Shown: positions 8,420-16,348 of the stretch, in pieces
Layout: the number at the start of each line of letters is the position of its first letter
How positions within the stretch are numbered: the first letter of the stretch is position 1
NCBI RefSeq assembly: GCF_900089955.1
Contig: NZ_FLQX01000159.1
Span: 1-64,000 of the forward strand
DNA from: Candidatus Accumulibacter aalborgensis
GTDB lineage: Bacteria > Pseudomonadota > Gammaproteobacteria > Burkholderiales > Rhodocyclaceae
Direction: 5' to 3'
DNA: 64,000 nt
Notes under the pieces: generated by a model
Database searches by the model: none
Seen by the model: the letters and a program-made list of their open reading frames with translations, nothing else
Told to the model about the DNA's origin: nothing
Made by a program: the position numbers and the translations under genes

Positions 8420-8553
8420 GCCGCTCGAACGAATGGGACGCCGCGCATCGCCTGGCCGGCGAGATTCCGACGTGCACAGGCCCCGCGAAGCATCGGGCAA
8501 TCTCGGCACTGCTGGCCAAACTTCTCGACCTGCTGCGGACGGGGGCATCATGA
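8416..8553 (+). CDS. Small hypothetical protein in overlap chain
   Basis: The 45-residue frame starts MSRSNEWDAAHRLAGEIP and ends LLDLLRTGAS. It overlaps the genes on both sides by four bases, in the same ATGA arrangement as its neighbours. No function can be assigned. It is supported by gene spacing alone. Confidence 0.5.
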   Translation: MSRSNEWDAAHRLAGEIPTCTGPAKHRAISALLAKLLDLLRTGAS

Positions 8554-10550
8554 ACCGCGACCCTATCGCCGAACTCGAACGCGCCCGCTCTGCGCTTTGG
8601 AGTCTCGACGCCGGCACCGACCGCGAAACCTGGGTGAAGGTCGCCATGAGCGCGAAGGCTAACGGGCTGGCCTTCGAGGACTTCCACGAGTGGAGCGCGA
8701 CCGCCGGCAACTACCGCAATGAGGCCGAATGCCGCTCTGTCTGGCAGAGCATCAAGGAGGGCGGCATCGGCGCCGGTTCGCTGTTCCATGCCGCTCGCGC
8801 CGCCGGCTGGACTGATGACGGAGAAGCGCCGGCCAGTCGCCCGCAATCGCACCAGGAACGGCCCCGGCAACCCGAGCAACCCAAGGCCCCGCCGCATGAC
8901 CCGCGCGCCGTCTGGGACGCCTGTGAGCCGGCGACCGCCGACCAAGCGTACATCGCCCGCAAGGTGGGGCTGCCCGATGGCCTGCGCGTCTATCACGGTT
9001 CGCTGAAGATTGCCGGCATGGCCTGCGCCGGTTCGCTGGTGCTGCCGATCCGCACTCTGGCCGGCGAAGTCGTGGATCTTCAGCTCGTCATTCCCAAAGC
9101 CAACGTACTGCCGGGCAAGCAGGACAAGATGCTTTTGCCTGGCGTGCAGGTTTCACAGTGGCCGGACGCCTGCCTGACCATCGGCGGACCGCTCAAGCCC
9201 GAGAGCATCGTCTACATCGTTGAGGGAGTCGGGCAGGCATGGAGCGCGCATCAGGCGACGCGCCGGCCTGCGGTAGTGGCCTTCGGAGTCGGACGCATGG
9301 CATCGGTGGCCGCCGCCCTGCGCGAGCGTTACCCTGCCGCCCGGCTGGTGCTGGTGGCGGACGCCGGCAAGGAAAACCAGTGCGCCGCCATCGCCAAGTT
9401 CGTTTCTGGCGCCTGGGTGGAGATGCCCAAGGGCAGCCCGAGAAACTACGACTTGAACGACATCCACCAGGCCGAAGGACTCGCCGCCGTGCGTGATCTG
9501 CTGGAGGGCGTCAAGGAGCATCCGCAGCGCTTCAAATTTCAGGACGCCGAGCAGTTCGCCGAGCAGCCGCCCCTTGAATGGCTGGTGAAGGGATTGATCC
9601 CGCGCCGCGGTGTCGTGGCAGCCTACGGCCCGAGCGGATGCGGCAAGAGCTTTCTCGTTCTGGACCTGGTAGGCGCGATCGTCGAAGGCCGGGAATGGTT
9701 CGGCCGCCGCACGGTCCGCACGCCGGCGCTTTACATCTGTCTTGAGGGTTCAGCCGGGTTCGGCAAGCGGCTGGCCGCGTACCGGCGGGAAGTTGGCGGT
9801 CTGGCGGGAATGAAGGTACTCGCCGCGCAGTTCGTGCTGAACAGCCGGCAGGACGAGAACGACATCATCGACGCCATCGTCGGCCAAGGCATGAAGGGCG
9901 GAATCCTCGTCCTCGACACGCTGGCGCAGGCAACGCCCGGACTCGACGAGAACAGTGGCGAGGGCATGACCGCAATTATCGCCGCTTGCCAGCGGATTCA
10001 GAGAGCGACGGATACGGTGCTCCTGCTGATTCACCATTCCGGCAAGGATGTTGCCCGAGGGCTCAGGGGGCACAGTTCGTTAATCGGCGCCCTCGACGCC
10101 AGCATCGAAGTGTCAGGCGGGATCGACGGCGCCGCGCGCCAGTGGTCTGCGATCAAGGTCAAGGACGACGCGGCCGGCGAGGCGCATCCTTTCGACCTGC
10201 GCAGAGTGGTGCTGGGCACCGACGACGACGGCGACGATATCACCTCGTGCGTCGTCGATTTGGCAAGCCCTCCCGCCGAGGCATTCAAGAAAGCGCGCCT
10301 GCCCGGTGGCGGAAACATGAGGATCGCCTGGGACCGGCTCTGCGAGCTTTTGCGCACGGGCGGAATTTTCGGCAAAGCATCCGCGCCAGAAGGACGGCCA
10401 TGCTTCAGCCTGGAAAGCGCTCTGACAGACATTGCCGGCCGCCTGACCTGCGACCAAAAGCGCCGCAGGGAACGTGCCGAGCAAGCGGTCACCTCGCTGG
10501 TCGCCCGCGGACTTGTGGTTCACGAGGAAGGTTGGCTATGGCTGCGCTGA
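8550..10550 (+). CDS. Primase-helicase (PriCT-2, Toprim, RepA-like ATPase)
   Basis: The 666-residue protein probably initiates replication of the element's circular form. An N-terminal PriCT-2-like domain (about residues 1-80, WVKVAMSAKANGLAFEDF...SVWQSIK) is followed by a Toprim-like region (about residues 150-320, including VYIVEGVGQAW and RLVLVADAG). A RepA/AAA_25 hexameric helicase domain starts near residue 345, with Walker A in YGPSGCGKSF, Walker B in GGILVLDTLA and a conserved LLLIHHSGK strand. This combination is typical of satellite prophages and integrative plasmids. It overlaps its upstream neighbour by four bases. A repeat array lies directly downstream. Confidence 0.85.
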   Translation: MNRDPIAELERARSALWSLDAGTDRETWVKVAMSAKANGLAFEDFHEWSATAGNYRNEAECRSVWQSIKEGGIGAGSLFHAARAAGWTDDGEAPASRPQSHQERPRQPEQPKAPPHDPRAVWDACEPATADQAYIARKVGLPDGLRVYHGSLKIAGMACAGSLVLPIRTLAGEVVDLQLVIPKANVLPGKQDKMLLPGVQVSQWPDACLTIGGPLKPESIVYIVEGVGQAWSAHQATRRPAVVAFGVGRMASVAAALRERYPAARLVLVADAGKENQCAAIAKFVSGAWVEMPKGSPRNYDLNDIHQAEGLAAVRDLLEGVKEHPQRFKFQDAEQFAEQPPLEWLVKGLIPRRGVVAAYGPSGCGKSFLVLDLVGAIVEGREWFGRRTVRTPALYICLEGSAGFGKRLAAYRREVGGLAGMKVLAAQFVLNSRQDENDIIDAIVGQGMKGGILVLDTLAQATPGLDENSGEGMTAIIAACQRIQRATDTVLLLIHHSGKDVARGLRGHSSLIGALDASIEVSGGIDGAARQWSAIKVKDDAAGEAHPFDLRRVVLGTDDDGDDITSCVVDLASPPAEAFKKARLPGGGNMRIAWDRLCELLRTGGIFGKASAPEGRPCFSLESALTDIAGRLTCDQKRRRERAEQAVTSLVARGLVVHEEGWLWLR

Positions 10551-10978
10551 CCAACCCTTCCCGGCCTTTCCCGTTTCCCGCTCCCTGTATACAGGGAACG
10601 GGAAAAACGGGAAAACAAGAGGCCCCGAAATTCCCGCCACCGGGAAAAACGGGAAAAACGGGAAACCACGACAGAAGCATACTTTGGGTGCGCTGTATGG
10701 TTCTTTGGGACAACTTCGGCGATGGTGTGTGCAACGTTGAAGTGGTCCGGCATCCAGCGACCGTGAGGTATCAGCAAACCTTTTCAGATGGCGCCTGCTG
10801 GATAGATTGGTCGACCGGGAAGCGCCGACCAGCCGATCTGTTCGGAGCACTTCTGGCCCAAGGGTTCGCCAATGGTGCCGAGTTGCGCCGCACACTGGCG
10901 GAATTCGGCACAGTGACCGGTTGCGGATGGGCTGGCCGGATGCTGGCCGGGTTGAAAGCATGGGAGGGCGAAGCATGA
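10538..10978 (+). CDS. Hypothetical protein with Gly-Lys-Thr repeat N-terminus
   Basis: The 146-residue frame overlaps the end of the primase-helicase gene by 13 bases. Residues 20-40 are a low-complexity GKTGK repeat produced by a 9-bp DNA repeat (CGGGAAAAA), so the repeat may matter as DNA more than as protein. The conserved-looking part begins at an in-frame ATG at 10697 (MVLWDNFGDGVCNVEVV), giving a possible 93-residue product. The function is unknown. The stop overlaps the next start by four bases. Confidence 0.55.
   Translation: MAALTNPSRPFPFPAPCIQGTGKTGKQEAPKFPPPGKTGKTGNHDRSILWVRCMVLWDNFGDGVCNVEVVRHPATVRYQQTFSDGACWIDWSTGKRRPADLFGALLAQGFANGAELRRTLAEFGTVTGCGWAGRMLAGLKAWEGEA
10558..10665. 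repeat. 9-bp repeat array around a 14-bp palindrome (origin-like)
   Basis: Units of CGGGAAAAA or slightly shortened forms occur at 10599, 10608, 10641, 10650 and 10659, spaced nine bases within each cluster. Inverted copies TTTCCCG are at 10567 and 10574. Between the inverted and direct copies lies the perfect palindrome CCCTGTATACAGGG (10583-10596), so the whole can fold into a long hairpin. Iteron-like repeats beside a primase-helicase gene suggest a replication origin. Low-complexity coding is the alternative, since nine bases keep the frame. Confidence 0.55.
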
Positions 10979-11285
10979 GCGCCGCGACCTGCCACGAATG
11001 CGGTGACCGATTCGAGAAAGGCGCGCCGTGGAATAAACCTGCATGCTCTGCTGAAAGGAATCGAAGCGCGCCGAGCATGACGAGCTTCTGGAGTTGCGCG
11101 AGGAGGTCGCCGATCTGCGCCAGCGCCTGCGGGAAGCAACGGCCGCTTCAGCACCGGCAGCGATTCCAACCGAGATGCTGAAGCGCCTGATCAGCCTGGG
11201 CCATCCGGACAAGCACGGCAGCAGCGAGCCCAGCAACGTCGCCACCGCCGCCTGTCTGCTGCAGCAGCGCCAGGAGCGCCGATGA
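10975..11285 (+). pseudogene. Zinc-motif/coiled-coil small protein, apparently frameshifted
   Basis: A frame from 10975 starts MSAATCHECGDRFEKGAPWNKPAC, a two-Cys zinc-like motif, then continues as Arg/Ser-rich noise. In another frame the downstream sequence reads sensibly: AEHDELLELREEVADLRQRL, a coiled coil, then EMLKRLISLGHPDKHG and a final glutamine-rich stretch ending at 11285. A stop at 11052-11054 blocks the second frame upstream. The simplest reading is one gene broken by a frameshift between about 11045 and 11070. Two overlapping genes, or a sequencing error, are alternatives. The ends fit the overlap chain with the neighbours. Confidence 0.45.
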
Positions 11286-11845
11286 CCCGCGCCGCCCGCC
11301 GCCCGCAGCAGGCCGCGTTGTTCCCCGACCTGCCGGCAGCGCCGCCGGCCTCTCGAGTCAATAACCGCCCCGAAGCCGCCGCCTTGGCCGAAGTGCTCCG
11401 GGCGTTACGCTGTAACCCGGCTGTGGCGTGGTGCGAACGGCAGAACAGCGGAGTCGCCGGCATCGGTGGCCGGTTCGTTCGCTTCGGCTGGCCGGGTTGC
11501 AGCGACATCATCGGCCAACTCAAGGGCGGTCGGCTGTTGGCGGTCGAGGTCAAGGGGCAGCACGGACGGCTACAGCCGGAGCAGCGGCAGTTCCTCGCCC
11601 TGGTGCACCGGTTCGGTGGCGTGGCCTTCCTGGCGCGTGACTGCCCACACGTACACCGATGGTTCAAATCCCTTCGTCTCCGCCAGGACACCGGCAGCAA
11701 ACTGTCTGCACCAAAAACGAACACCCCGCACAACGCCTTGTTTTGCGGGGTTTTTCGTTTGAACCTCCTGACTTCGCTACCCCCACAAATGTCATATCTG
11801 ACGAATTTTGGCGTCTTACGGGCCGTTTCTCTCGAAACCTCCTGA
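11282..11845 (+). CDS. VRR-NUC nuclease, C-terminus replaced by a tRNA scar
   Basis: The 187-residue frame starts with a VRR-NUC domain, a PD-(D/E)XK nuclease type common in phages. The catalytic pattern is GCSDIIGQLKGG (Asp) then LLAVEVKGQHG (Glu-x-Lys) and LQPEQRQFL. The domain should end around residue 125 (VHRWFKS). From there the frame runs through a 25-base tRNA 3' end and its terminator and out into the intergenic region. The last ~60 residues are therefore probably not native. The true C-terminus was likely lost or changed when the element recombined at that tRNA site. It is the last gene of the overlap chain. Confidence 0.75.
   Translation: MTRAARRPQQAALFPDLPAAPPASRVNNRPEAAALAEVLRALRCNPAVAWCERQNSGVAGIGGRFVRFGWPGCSDIIGQLKGGRLLAVEVKGQHGRLQPEQRQFLALVHRFGGVAFLARDCPHVHRWFKSLRLRQDTGSKLSAPKTNTPHNALFCGVFRLNLLTSLPPQMSYLTNFGVLRAVSLETS
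11661..11685 (+). repeat. tRNA 3' end (Ser-like), probable attachment-site scar
   Basis: The 25 bases contain a T-loop TTCAAAT, the second half of a T-stem, an acceptor strand CGTCTCC, discriminator G and CCA. This is the 3' end of a tRNA, most like tRNA-Ser, without the 5' portion. A strong terminator follows 39 bases later, as behind a real tRNA gene. It lies inside the VRR-NUC reading frame. The best explanation is an attachment site of a former integration into a different tRNA gene from the tRNA-Ala that bounds the element. Confidence 0.65.
11724..11755 (+). terminator. Strong intrinsic terminator behind the tRNA scar
   Basis: CCCCGCA (11724-11730) pairs with TGCGGGG (11744-11750) and is followed by TTTTT. 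This is the form of terminator usually found behind tRNA genes, which supports reading the preceding 25 bases as a tRNA 3' end. It would also end the operon that finishes with the VRR-NUC gene. Confidence 0.75.
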
Positions 11846-12254
11846 CTTCGGGAATTTGGTACGGATTTTTCAAGCTGTTGTTTTTGCTTGAGAATTGCGG
11901 TGTGGTTGACGTGTTTCGCGATGGCGTGTGCTTTGGTTTCGTGAGGTACGCCATCGCGAAATTGCTGGTTGGTGAGGGGCAGTGGATAGCGCCGGGGCCA
12001 TAGGCGCAATGCCTTAGCGAGGGTTCTCACAGACTCCACCAGGAAACGAAGGATGCGAATGGCGTTGGCCTGAGAAAGCGGGTACGGCAGGTTTGTCTGC
12101 TCAAATGCCTACTTTATCCAAGGAGCTCTCACGAAAAACTTGATCTCGATGTGCACCATGACGGCATATCAGCGTCAAGAGTCTGTTAGCCTTGTGGCCG
12201 ATTCAGCCGGCCTCCCTCAACGAGCTTTCCTTCAATCGCCTTCGACGACGATCC
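11846..12254. other. Intergenic region before the defence island
   Basis: No gene is supported. A 15-base direct repeat (AACCTCCTGACTTCG) occurs at 11762-11776 and 11836-11850, just before and at the start of this stretch. Base composition is lower in GC than the flanking genes. It should hold the promoter of the downstream operon, but no convincing -35/-10 pair stands out. A small minus-strand frame crosses it but has no recognisable family. Confidence 0.5.
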
Positions 12255-15200
12255 ATGACCCTCAAGACTCTTTGCAGTCCCCGTGCCTCGGTCTTTGCCG
12301 CTGACCGTCGGGCCACAGTTCTCAGCCTCGATACCTTCCTCAAAGCTCAGGTTCACGGTTCCGAATTCTTCGATGAGAACTACTTCACCAACGGCATGGT
12401 GACCCTGGTTGACCGTGCGTTTCGGCACCTTTCAGGCTCCGGGGCCGGTTCGTCGGTCTTTCTGCTGTCCCAGGCGATGGGGGGCGGCAAGACGCACAGC
12501 ATGATCGGCCTTGGCTTGCTGGCGCGCGATCCACAGTTGCGCCGTCGCGTCCTGGGCGACCAGGACCCGGCTCCCAGGTTGGGACGCTGTCGTGTGGTGG
12601 GCTTCAATGGGCGCAACACCGACGCTGCCGGGGGAATCTGGGGTTCCATTGCCGAACAACTCGGCAAGGCGCTCCAATTTGCCCGCTATGTATCCCCGCT
12701 GCTCAGCGCCCCCGGCCCGGAAGCGTGGAAACAGTTGCTGGGCGGTGATCCATTGGTACTCTTCCTGGATGAGTTGCCGCCCTACCTCGAATACGCGGTG
12801 ACGGTTCCGGTCGGCAATGGTGATCTGGCTGTGGTCACGACCACGGCACTCGGTAATCTTCTGGTCGCTGTAGCCGAGATGGACAACGTCTGCCTGGTTA
12901 TCTCCGATCTTGCGGGAACCAATTTCAGTCTTGGCCAGGCGAGTTTGCAGGCGGCGTTCGAACGAGCCGTGCAAGGCATCACCGCAGAGTCTCGCCGTAT
13001 CGCCGTCCCGATCACCCCGGTGAATCCAAATGGTGACGAGCTTTATCACATCCTTCGCAAGCGGCTATTTCAGAATGTCGCTCCTTCGGCGGAAATCGAG
13101 CGGGTTGCTGCTGCCTACCGGGAAGCGCTGCGCGAGGCGGTACGCATGAACCTGACTTCCACCACGCCGGAATCCCTCTATACCCGGGTGATCGATGCTT
13201 ACCCGTTTCATCCCGATTTGCGTGAGCTTGTCGGCAAGTTCAAGGAGAACGAAGGTTTTCAGCAGACTCGTGGCGTTATCCGTCTGATGCAGATGGTGGT
13301 CTCCGATTTCTGGAATTCCGGGAAGGCTGCGGAAAAGGATCTGATCAGTCCCTACGATATCGATTTCAACGTCGACGAGATCGCTTCCGAGATTCGCACG
13401 ATCAACCCTTCCCTGAGTGAAGCCATCGCGCACGACATCGCTCACGGTGGCGACTCCGAAGTTGAGCAGATCGACCTGGCCAATGGGAACGCCGACGCCT
13501 CCGAAGCCGCGCGAGTCATTCTTGTTGCCTCCCTCTCCAGCACGCCGGGCGCCATTCACGGGCTGCGCGAACATCAACTGGTCGATTGTCTCCAGCGGCC
13601 CGGCCGCGACCTCTCCACCTTCAAGGCCAACGTCCTCGACAAACTGGCGACGCGTGCCTGGTACCTCCACAATTCATCGGACGGCCGCCTGTTCTTCAAG
13701 AACCAGCAGAATCTAGCCGCCAAGCTGCGTTCAACGGCACTCTCGCTGCATGCCGAAACCGTTGACCGGATGCTTCGCGAACATCTGGAGTCCTGTTTTT
13801 CCGCTTCGCTCCGCGACTGTTACCAGATCATCAAAGTCCTGCCCCCGCCCGATGAAGTTCAGGTCGAGCAGGACAAGACCACTCTGGTCATCGTGAGGCC
13901 GGGTGGCCAGGCAAACCAGTTGCCCATCTCCGCTGACTGGCAGGCATGGTGGGGCCAGCAGCAGTACAAGAATCGCGTCCTCTTTCTCACCGGCTCGCGG
14001 GACACTTTCCAGAAGGTGCTCGATTCGGCGCGGCAGACGCGCGCGCTGCAAAGTATCGACGACGAACTCAGATCGGAGAATACGCCGGCGAACGATCCGC
14101 AGTGGCGGGCGCTCGATGTGCTCCGCGACCGCGTCGGTCTGCAATTCACCGCCGCCCTGAAGGAAGCCTTCGACCAGATCGTCTATCCCTCGATCGGCGC
14201 CGCATTGCGCGCCACAGGGACCGATCTGGCTTTCGCCGGCAACCAGAGTGGCGAAGCCACCATCCGCAAGACCCTTGAAGGCGCGCAGAAATTCACCACC
14301 AAGATCGACGACGAGAGCTTCCGCACGCGGGCGGAAGTCCGCCTGTTCGGTTCGGCACAGAGCAAAGTCGTTCTGTGGTCGGACTTCAAGCGTGCCGCGG
14401 CGGTCAACACCAACTGGCCTTTGCACAAAATCTCAGCGTTCGATGACCTCAAAGCGGAGTGTCTTCGCCGCGGCCTGTGGCGCGAAGAAGGCAATCACAT
14501 CCGCCGCGGCCCGTTTCCCCCGCCGGTCCCCGAAGTTTCCGTTCGCGAACTCTCGGTGCAGGAAGACGGCGACGGCCACACCTACCTGAAAATCGAACCG
14601 CTGCATGCGCCGTCTCTCGTGTATGAGACCGGTGACTCGGACCCCACCAGCGCTTCCAGTCCGGTACCGACGCCAATGCGCTTTGCCGCAATCGGTCTGC
14701 GTTACCGTTTCCTCGCCTTCGATCCCGACGACATGGTCCGCGTCAGTGCGGTGAAGGAATGGACCGCGAAGCTGCGGCTCAAGTATCAGCTTCATAACCG
14801 CGGTAGTCATCACGAAGTCGAACTGCTGGCCCTGCCCAGAGCCAACGGGGTCACTATTCGCTACAGTACGGATGGTTCCTCGCCAGGCAGTGCGGGCGCG
14901 GCGACTTACGACGGCCCATTCCGCGTGCCGGGCAATTGCCGCGTGGTGTGCGCCATGGCGGTATCAGGGGCGTATGACCTGAACTCCGAGACGCTGCGCA
15001 TCAACATCCCGCAGCGAGGAGCAGCGGTACGCCCGCCGATAGATCCCGGACTGCCGGCCCGCTGGATCCAGCAAACGAAGCTCGACGACGCCGGCGCGGT
15101 ATGGGATTTCATCCAGCGACTGGCGTCCGCCAGCGGTGTCCGCGCCCATGACCTCAGCCTCACGGCAGAGAGCAGCGATGGCCAGCAGAACGTCGACTAT

Positions 15201-15389
15201 TCGGGTGCGCTGGAGGACGGCTACGATGCGGCGGCAGCGAAATCGGTCGCCGAGAAGCTGCAGGAGATCGTCCAGGGCGGCAGCCTGCGCATGACGGCGG
15301 GCTCGCTCGCCTTTCCGACCGGGCAGGCGCTGCTCGACTGGCTGAAGACCACCAATCAGCCGTTCGACGTTGCCAGAGTGAGCCAATAA
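12255..15389 (+). CDS. DUF499-family ATPase, defence-island type
   Basis: The 1044-residue P-loop protein belongs to the DUF499 (COG1483) family. The Walker A motif is AMGGGKTH (residues 74-81) and the Walker B is LVLFLDELPP with Asp172. Residues ~860-920 (TIRYSTDGSSPGS...ATYDGPF) look like a chitobiase C-terminal-type beta-sandwich. The ATG at 12255 begins the conserved MTLKTLCSPR; the frame is open 63 bases further upstream. Such ATPases co-occur with DUF3780 and DUF1156 proteins in predicted phage-defence loci. The biochemical role is unknown, but ATP-driven remodelling of DNA or of a complex is plausible. DUF3780 follows after three bases. Confidence 0.85.
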   Translation: MTLKTLCSPRASVFAADRRATVLSLDTFLKAQVHGSEFFDENYFTNGMVTLVDRAFRHLSGSGAGSSVFLLSQAMGGGKTHSMIGLGLLARDPQLRRRVLGDQDPAPRLGRCRVVGFNGRNTDAAGGIWGSIAEQLGKALQFARYVSPLLSAPGPEAWKQLLGGDPLVLFLDELPPYLEYAVTVPVGNGDLAVVTTTALGNLLVAVAEMDNVCLVISDLAGTNFSLGQASLQAAFERAVQGITAESRRIAVPITPVNPNGDELYHILRKRLFQNVAPSAEIERVAAAYREALREAVRMNLTSTTPESLYTRVIDAYPFHPDLRELVGKFKENEGFQQTRGVIRLMQMVVSDFWNSGKAAEKDLISPYDIDFNVDEIASEIRTINPSLSEAIAHDIAHGGDSEVEQIDLANGNADASEAARVILVASLSSTPGAIHGLREHQLVDCLQRPGRDLSTFKANVLDKLATRAWYLHNSSDGRLFFKNQQNLAAKLRSTALSLHAETVDRMLREHLESCFSASLRDCYQIIKVLPPPDEVQVEQDKTTLVIVRPGGQANQLPISADWQAWWGQQQYKNRVLFLTGSRDTFQKVLDSARQTRALQSIDDELRSENTPANDPQWRALDVLRDRVGLQFTAALKEAFDQIVYPSIGAALRATGTDLAFAGNQSGEATIRKTLEGAQKFTTKIDDESFRTRAEVRLFGSAQSKVVLWSDFKRAAAVNTNWPLHKISAFDDLKAECLRRGLWREEGNHIRRGPFPPPVPEVSVRELSVQEDGDGHTYLKIEPLHAPSLVYETGDSDPTSASSPVPTPMRFAAIGLRYRFLAFDPDDMVRVSAVKEWTAKLRLKYQLHNRGSHHEVELLALPRANGVTIRYSTDGSSPGSAGAATYDGPFRVPGNCRVVCAMAVSGAYDLNSETLRINIPQRGAAVRPPIDPGLPARWIQQTKLDDAGAVWDFIQRLASASGVRAHDLSLTAESSDGQQNVDYSGALEDGYDAAAAKSVAEKLQEIVQGGSLRMTAGSLAFPTGQALLDWLKTTNQPFDVARVSQ

Positions 15390-15392
15390 CCG

Positions 15393-16019
15393 ATGACCGG
15401 TGCTAGCGCATCATCCGCTCGTAAGGTCGTCGGTCTGGGCTTTCTCCCGGACGAAGCCCGCCACGGTTTCCTGATCGACATCCCGAGGGGCGGGGGCGCC
15501 AGTGAACTCGTCTGCATCAGCGAGTACCGCGGCAATGAGCTCGACCATCTCGGGGCGCGTGCCGTGGTCGCGCCGTCCCCCAACGACCCGTCGCTGCGCG
15601 TCGTCATCGACCGCGCGCGCTGGCTGGCGCTTGCCCCGGCCTTCTGGGAAGAGGCCAACCGCCGTCTGCGGGCCAACGGCCTGCCCGTCGCGAGGTTTCA
15701 GAAGAATTCCGTCAAGCCGGTGCCGGTGCATCCGTCGCTGGGCAAGGAACTCTGCATCCTCTGCTGGGCGGTCGAAGACGCCTCGCCCGATGACATCCCG
15801 AACGCGCTGCACAACTGGGAAGCGCTGGCCCCCGAAGAGCGCTGGTGGCTCTATACCATGACCGTCGCCACCACCGGTCAGGCGATGCAGAAGGGTGTCG
15901 GCTGGCGCAAGGCGCTGCGCGCCGCCATTGCGGACAACCCGTTCGTCAAAGGCGATGGCCTGTCGCCCAAGGCGCGCCGCGAGCTGCTCGGGCATTCCCA
16001 GCTTTCACTTTCCCTCTGA
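15393..16019 (+). CDS. DUF3780-family protein
   Basis: The 208-residue soluble protein fits the DUF3780 family, which I know mainly from its position next to DUF499 and DUF1156 genes. The start (KVVGLGFLPDEARHGFLIDIP) and the middle (RWLALAPAFWEEANRRLRANGLP, ~residues 75-97) are the best-conserved-looking parts. The region EELCILCWAVE-like (KELCILCWAVEDA) precedes a helical C-terminus. No catalytic motif is evident; a structural or DNA-binding subunit role is a guess. It follows the ATPase gene by three bases, so both are in one transcript. A 95-base gap with a palindrome then precedes vapB. Confidence 0.8.
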   Translation: MTGASASSARKVVGLGFLPDEARHGFLIDIPRGGGASELVCISEYRGNELDHLGARAVVAPSPNDPSLRVVIDRARWLALAPAFWEEANRRLRANGLPVARFQKNSVKPVPVHPSLGKELCILCWAVEDASPDDIPNALHNWEALAPEERWWLYTMTVATTGQAMQKGVGWRKALRAAIADNPFVKGDGLSPKARRELLGHSQLSLSL

Positions 16020-16088
16020 AATCCTTGATGACTCGCTGAAGCATTCCTCGATCTTCGGCTGACACTGCGACAAGAAGTAGCTATCATT

Positions 16089-16098
16089 GGTAATTACC
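16089..16098. promoter_or_regulatory. Palindrome upstream of vapB, operator candidate
   Basis: GGTAATTACC is a perfect 10-bp palindrome 17 bases before the vapB start, within the only real gap of the upstream half of the island. VapBC complexes generally bind such palindromes to repress their own promoter. A TATCAT hexamer immediately upstream could be a -10. The role is inferred from position. Confidence 0.4.
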
Positions 16099-16114
16099 TT
16101 TTTCGGAGCTTCAC

Positions 16115-16348
16115 ATGGATACCGCACGCCTTTTTCAATCGGGCCGCAGCCAGGCCGTTCGGCTACCCAAGGAATACCGGTTTGCCGGCACCGAAGTGGT
16201 GGTGCAGCATTTCGGCAATGGCGTCCTCCTGCTACCGGTGGATGACCCCTGGCAAACGCTGGAAACCGCGCTCTCGTCCTTCGAGCCTGGCTTTGTCATG
16301 ACACGGGAGCAGCCGGCGGCGCAGGTTCGTGCCGAGATTACCGCATGA
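16115..16348 (+). CDS. vapB: VapB-type antitoxin (AbrB-like)
   Basis: The 77-residue protein has an N-terminal SpoVT/AbrB swapped-hairpin DNA-binding domain (TARLFQSGRSQAVRLPKEYRF, the classical VapB opening) and a short C-terminal tail that would wrap the toxin. It neutralises the PIN-domain RNase encoded next and probably represses the pair. The stop overlaps the vapC start by four bases (ATGA). It is placed inside the defence-like operon between DUF3780 and the methylase. Confidence 0.92.
   Translation: MDTARLFQSGRSQAVRLPKEYRFAGTEVVVQHFGNGVLLLPVDDPWQTLETALSSFEPGFVMTREQPAAQVRAEITA

Noticed and set aside
10558-10665. CRISPR array
   Set aside because: The repeated unit is only nine bases, the copies are adjacent and have no spacers of regular length, and there are no cas genes.
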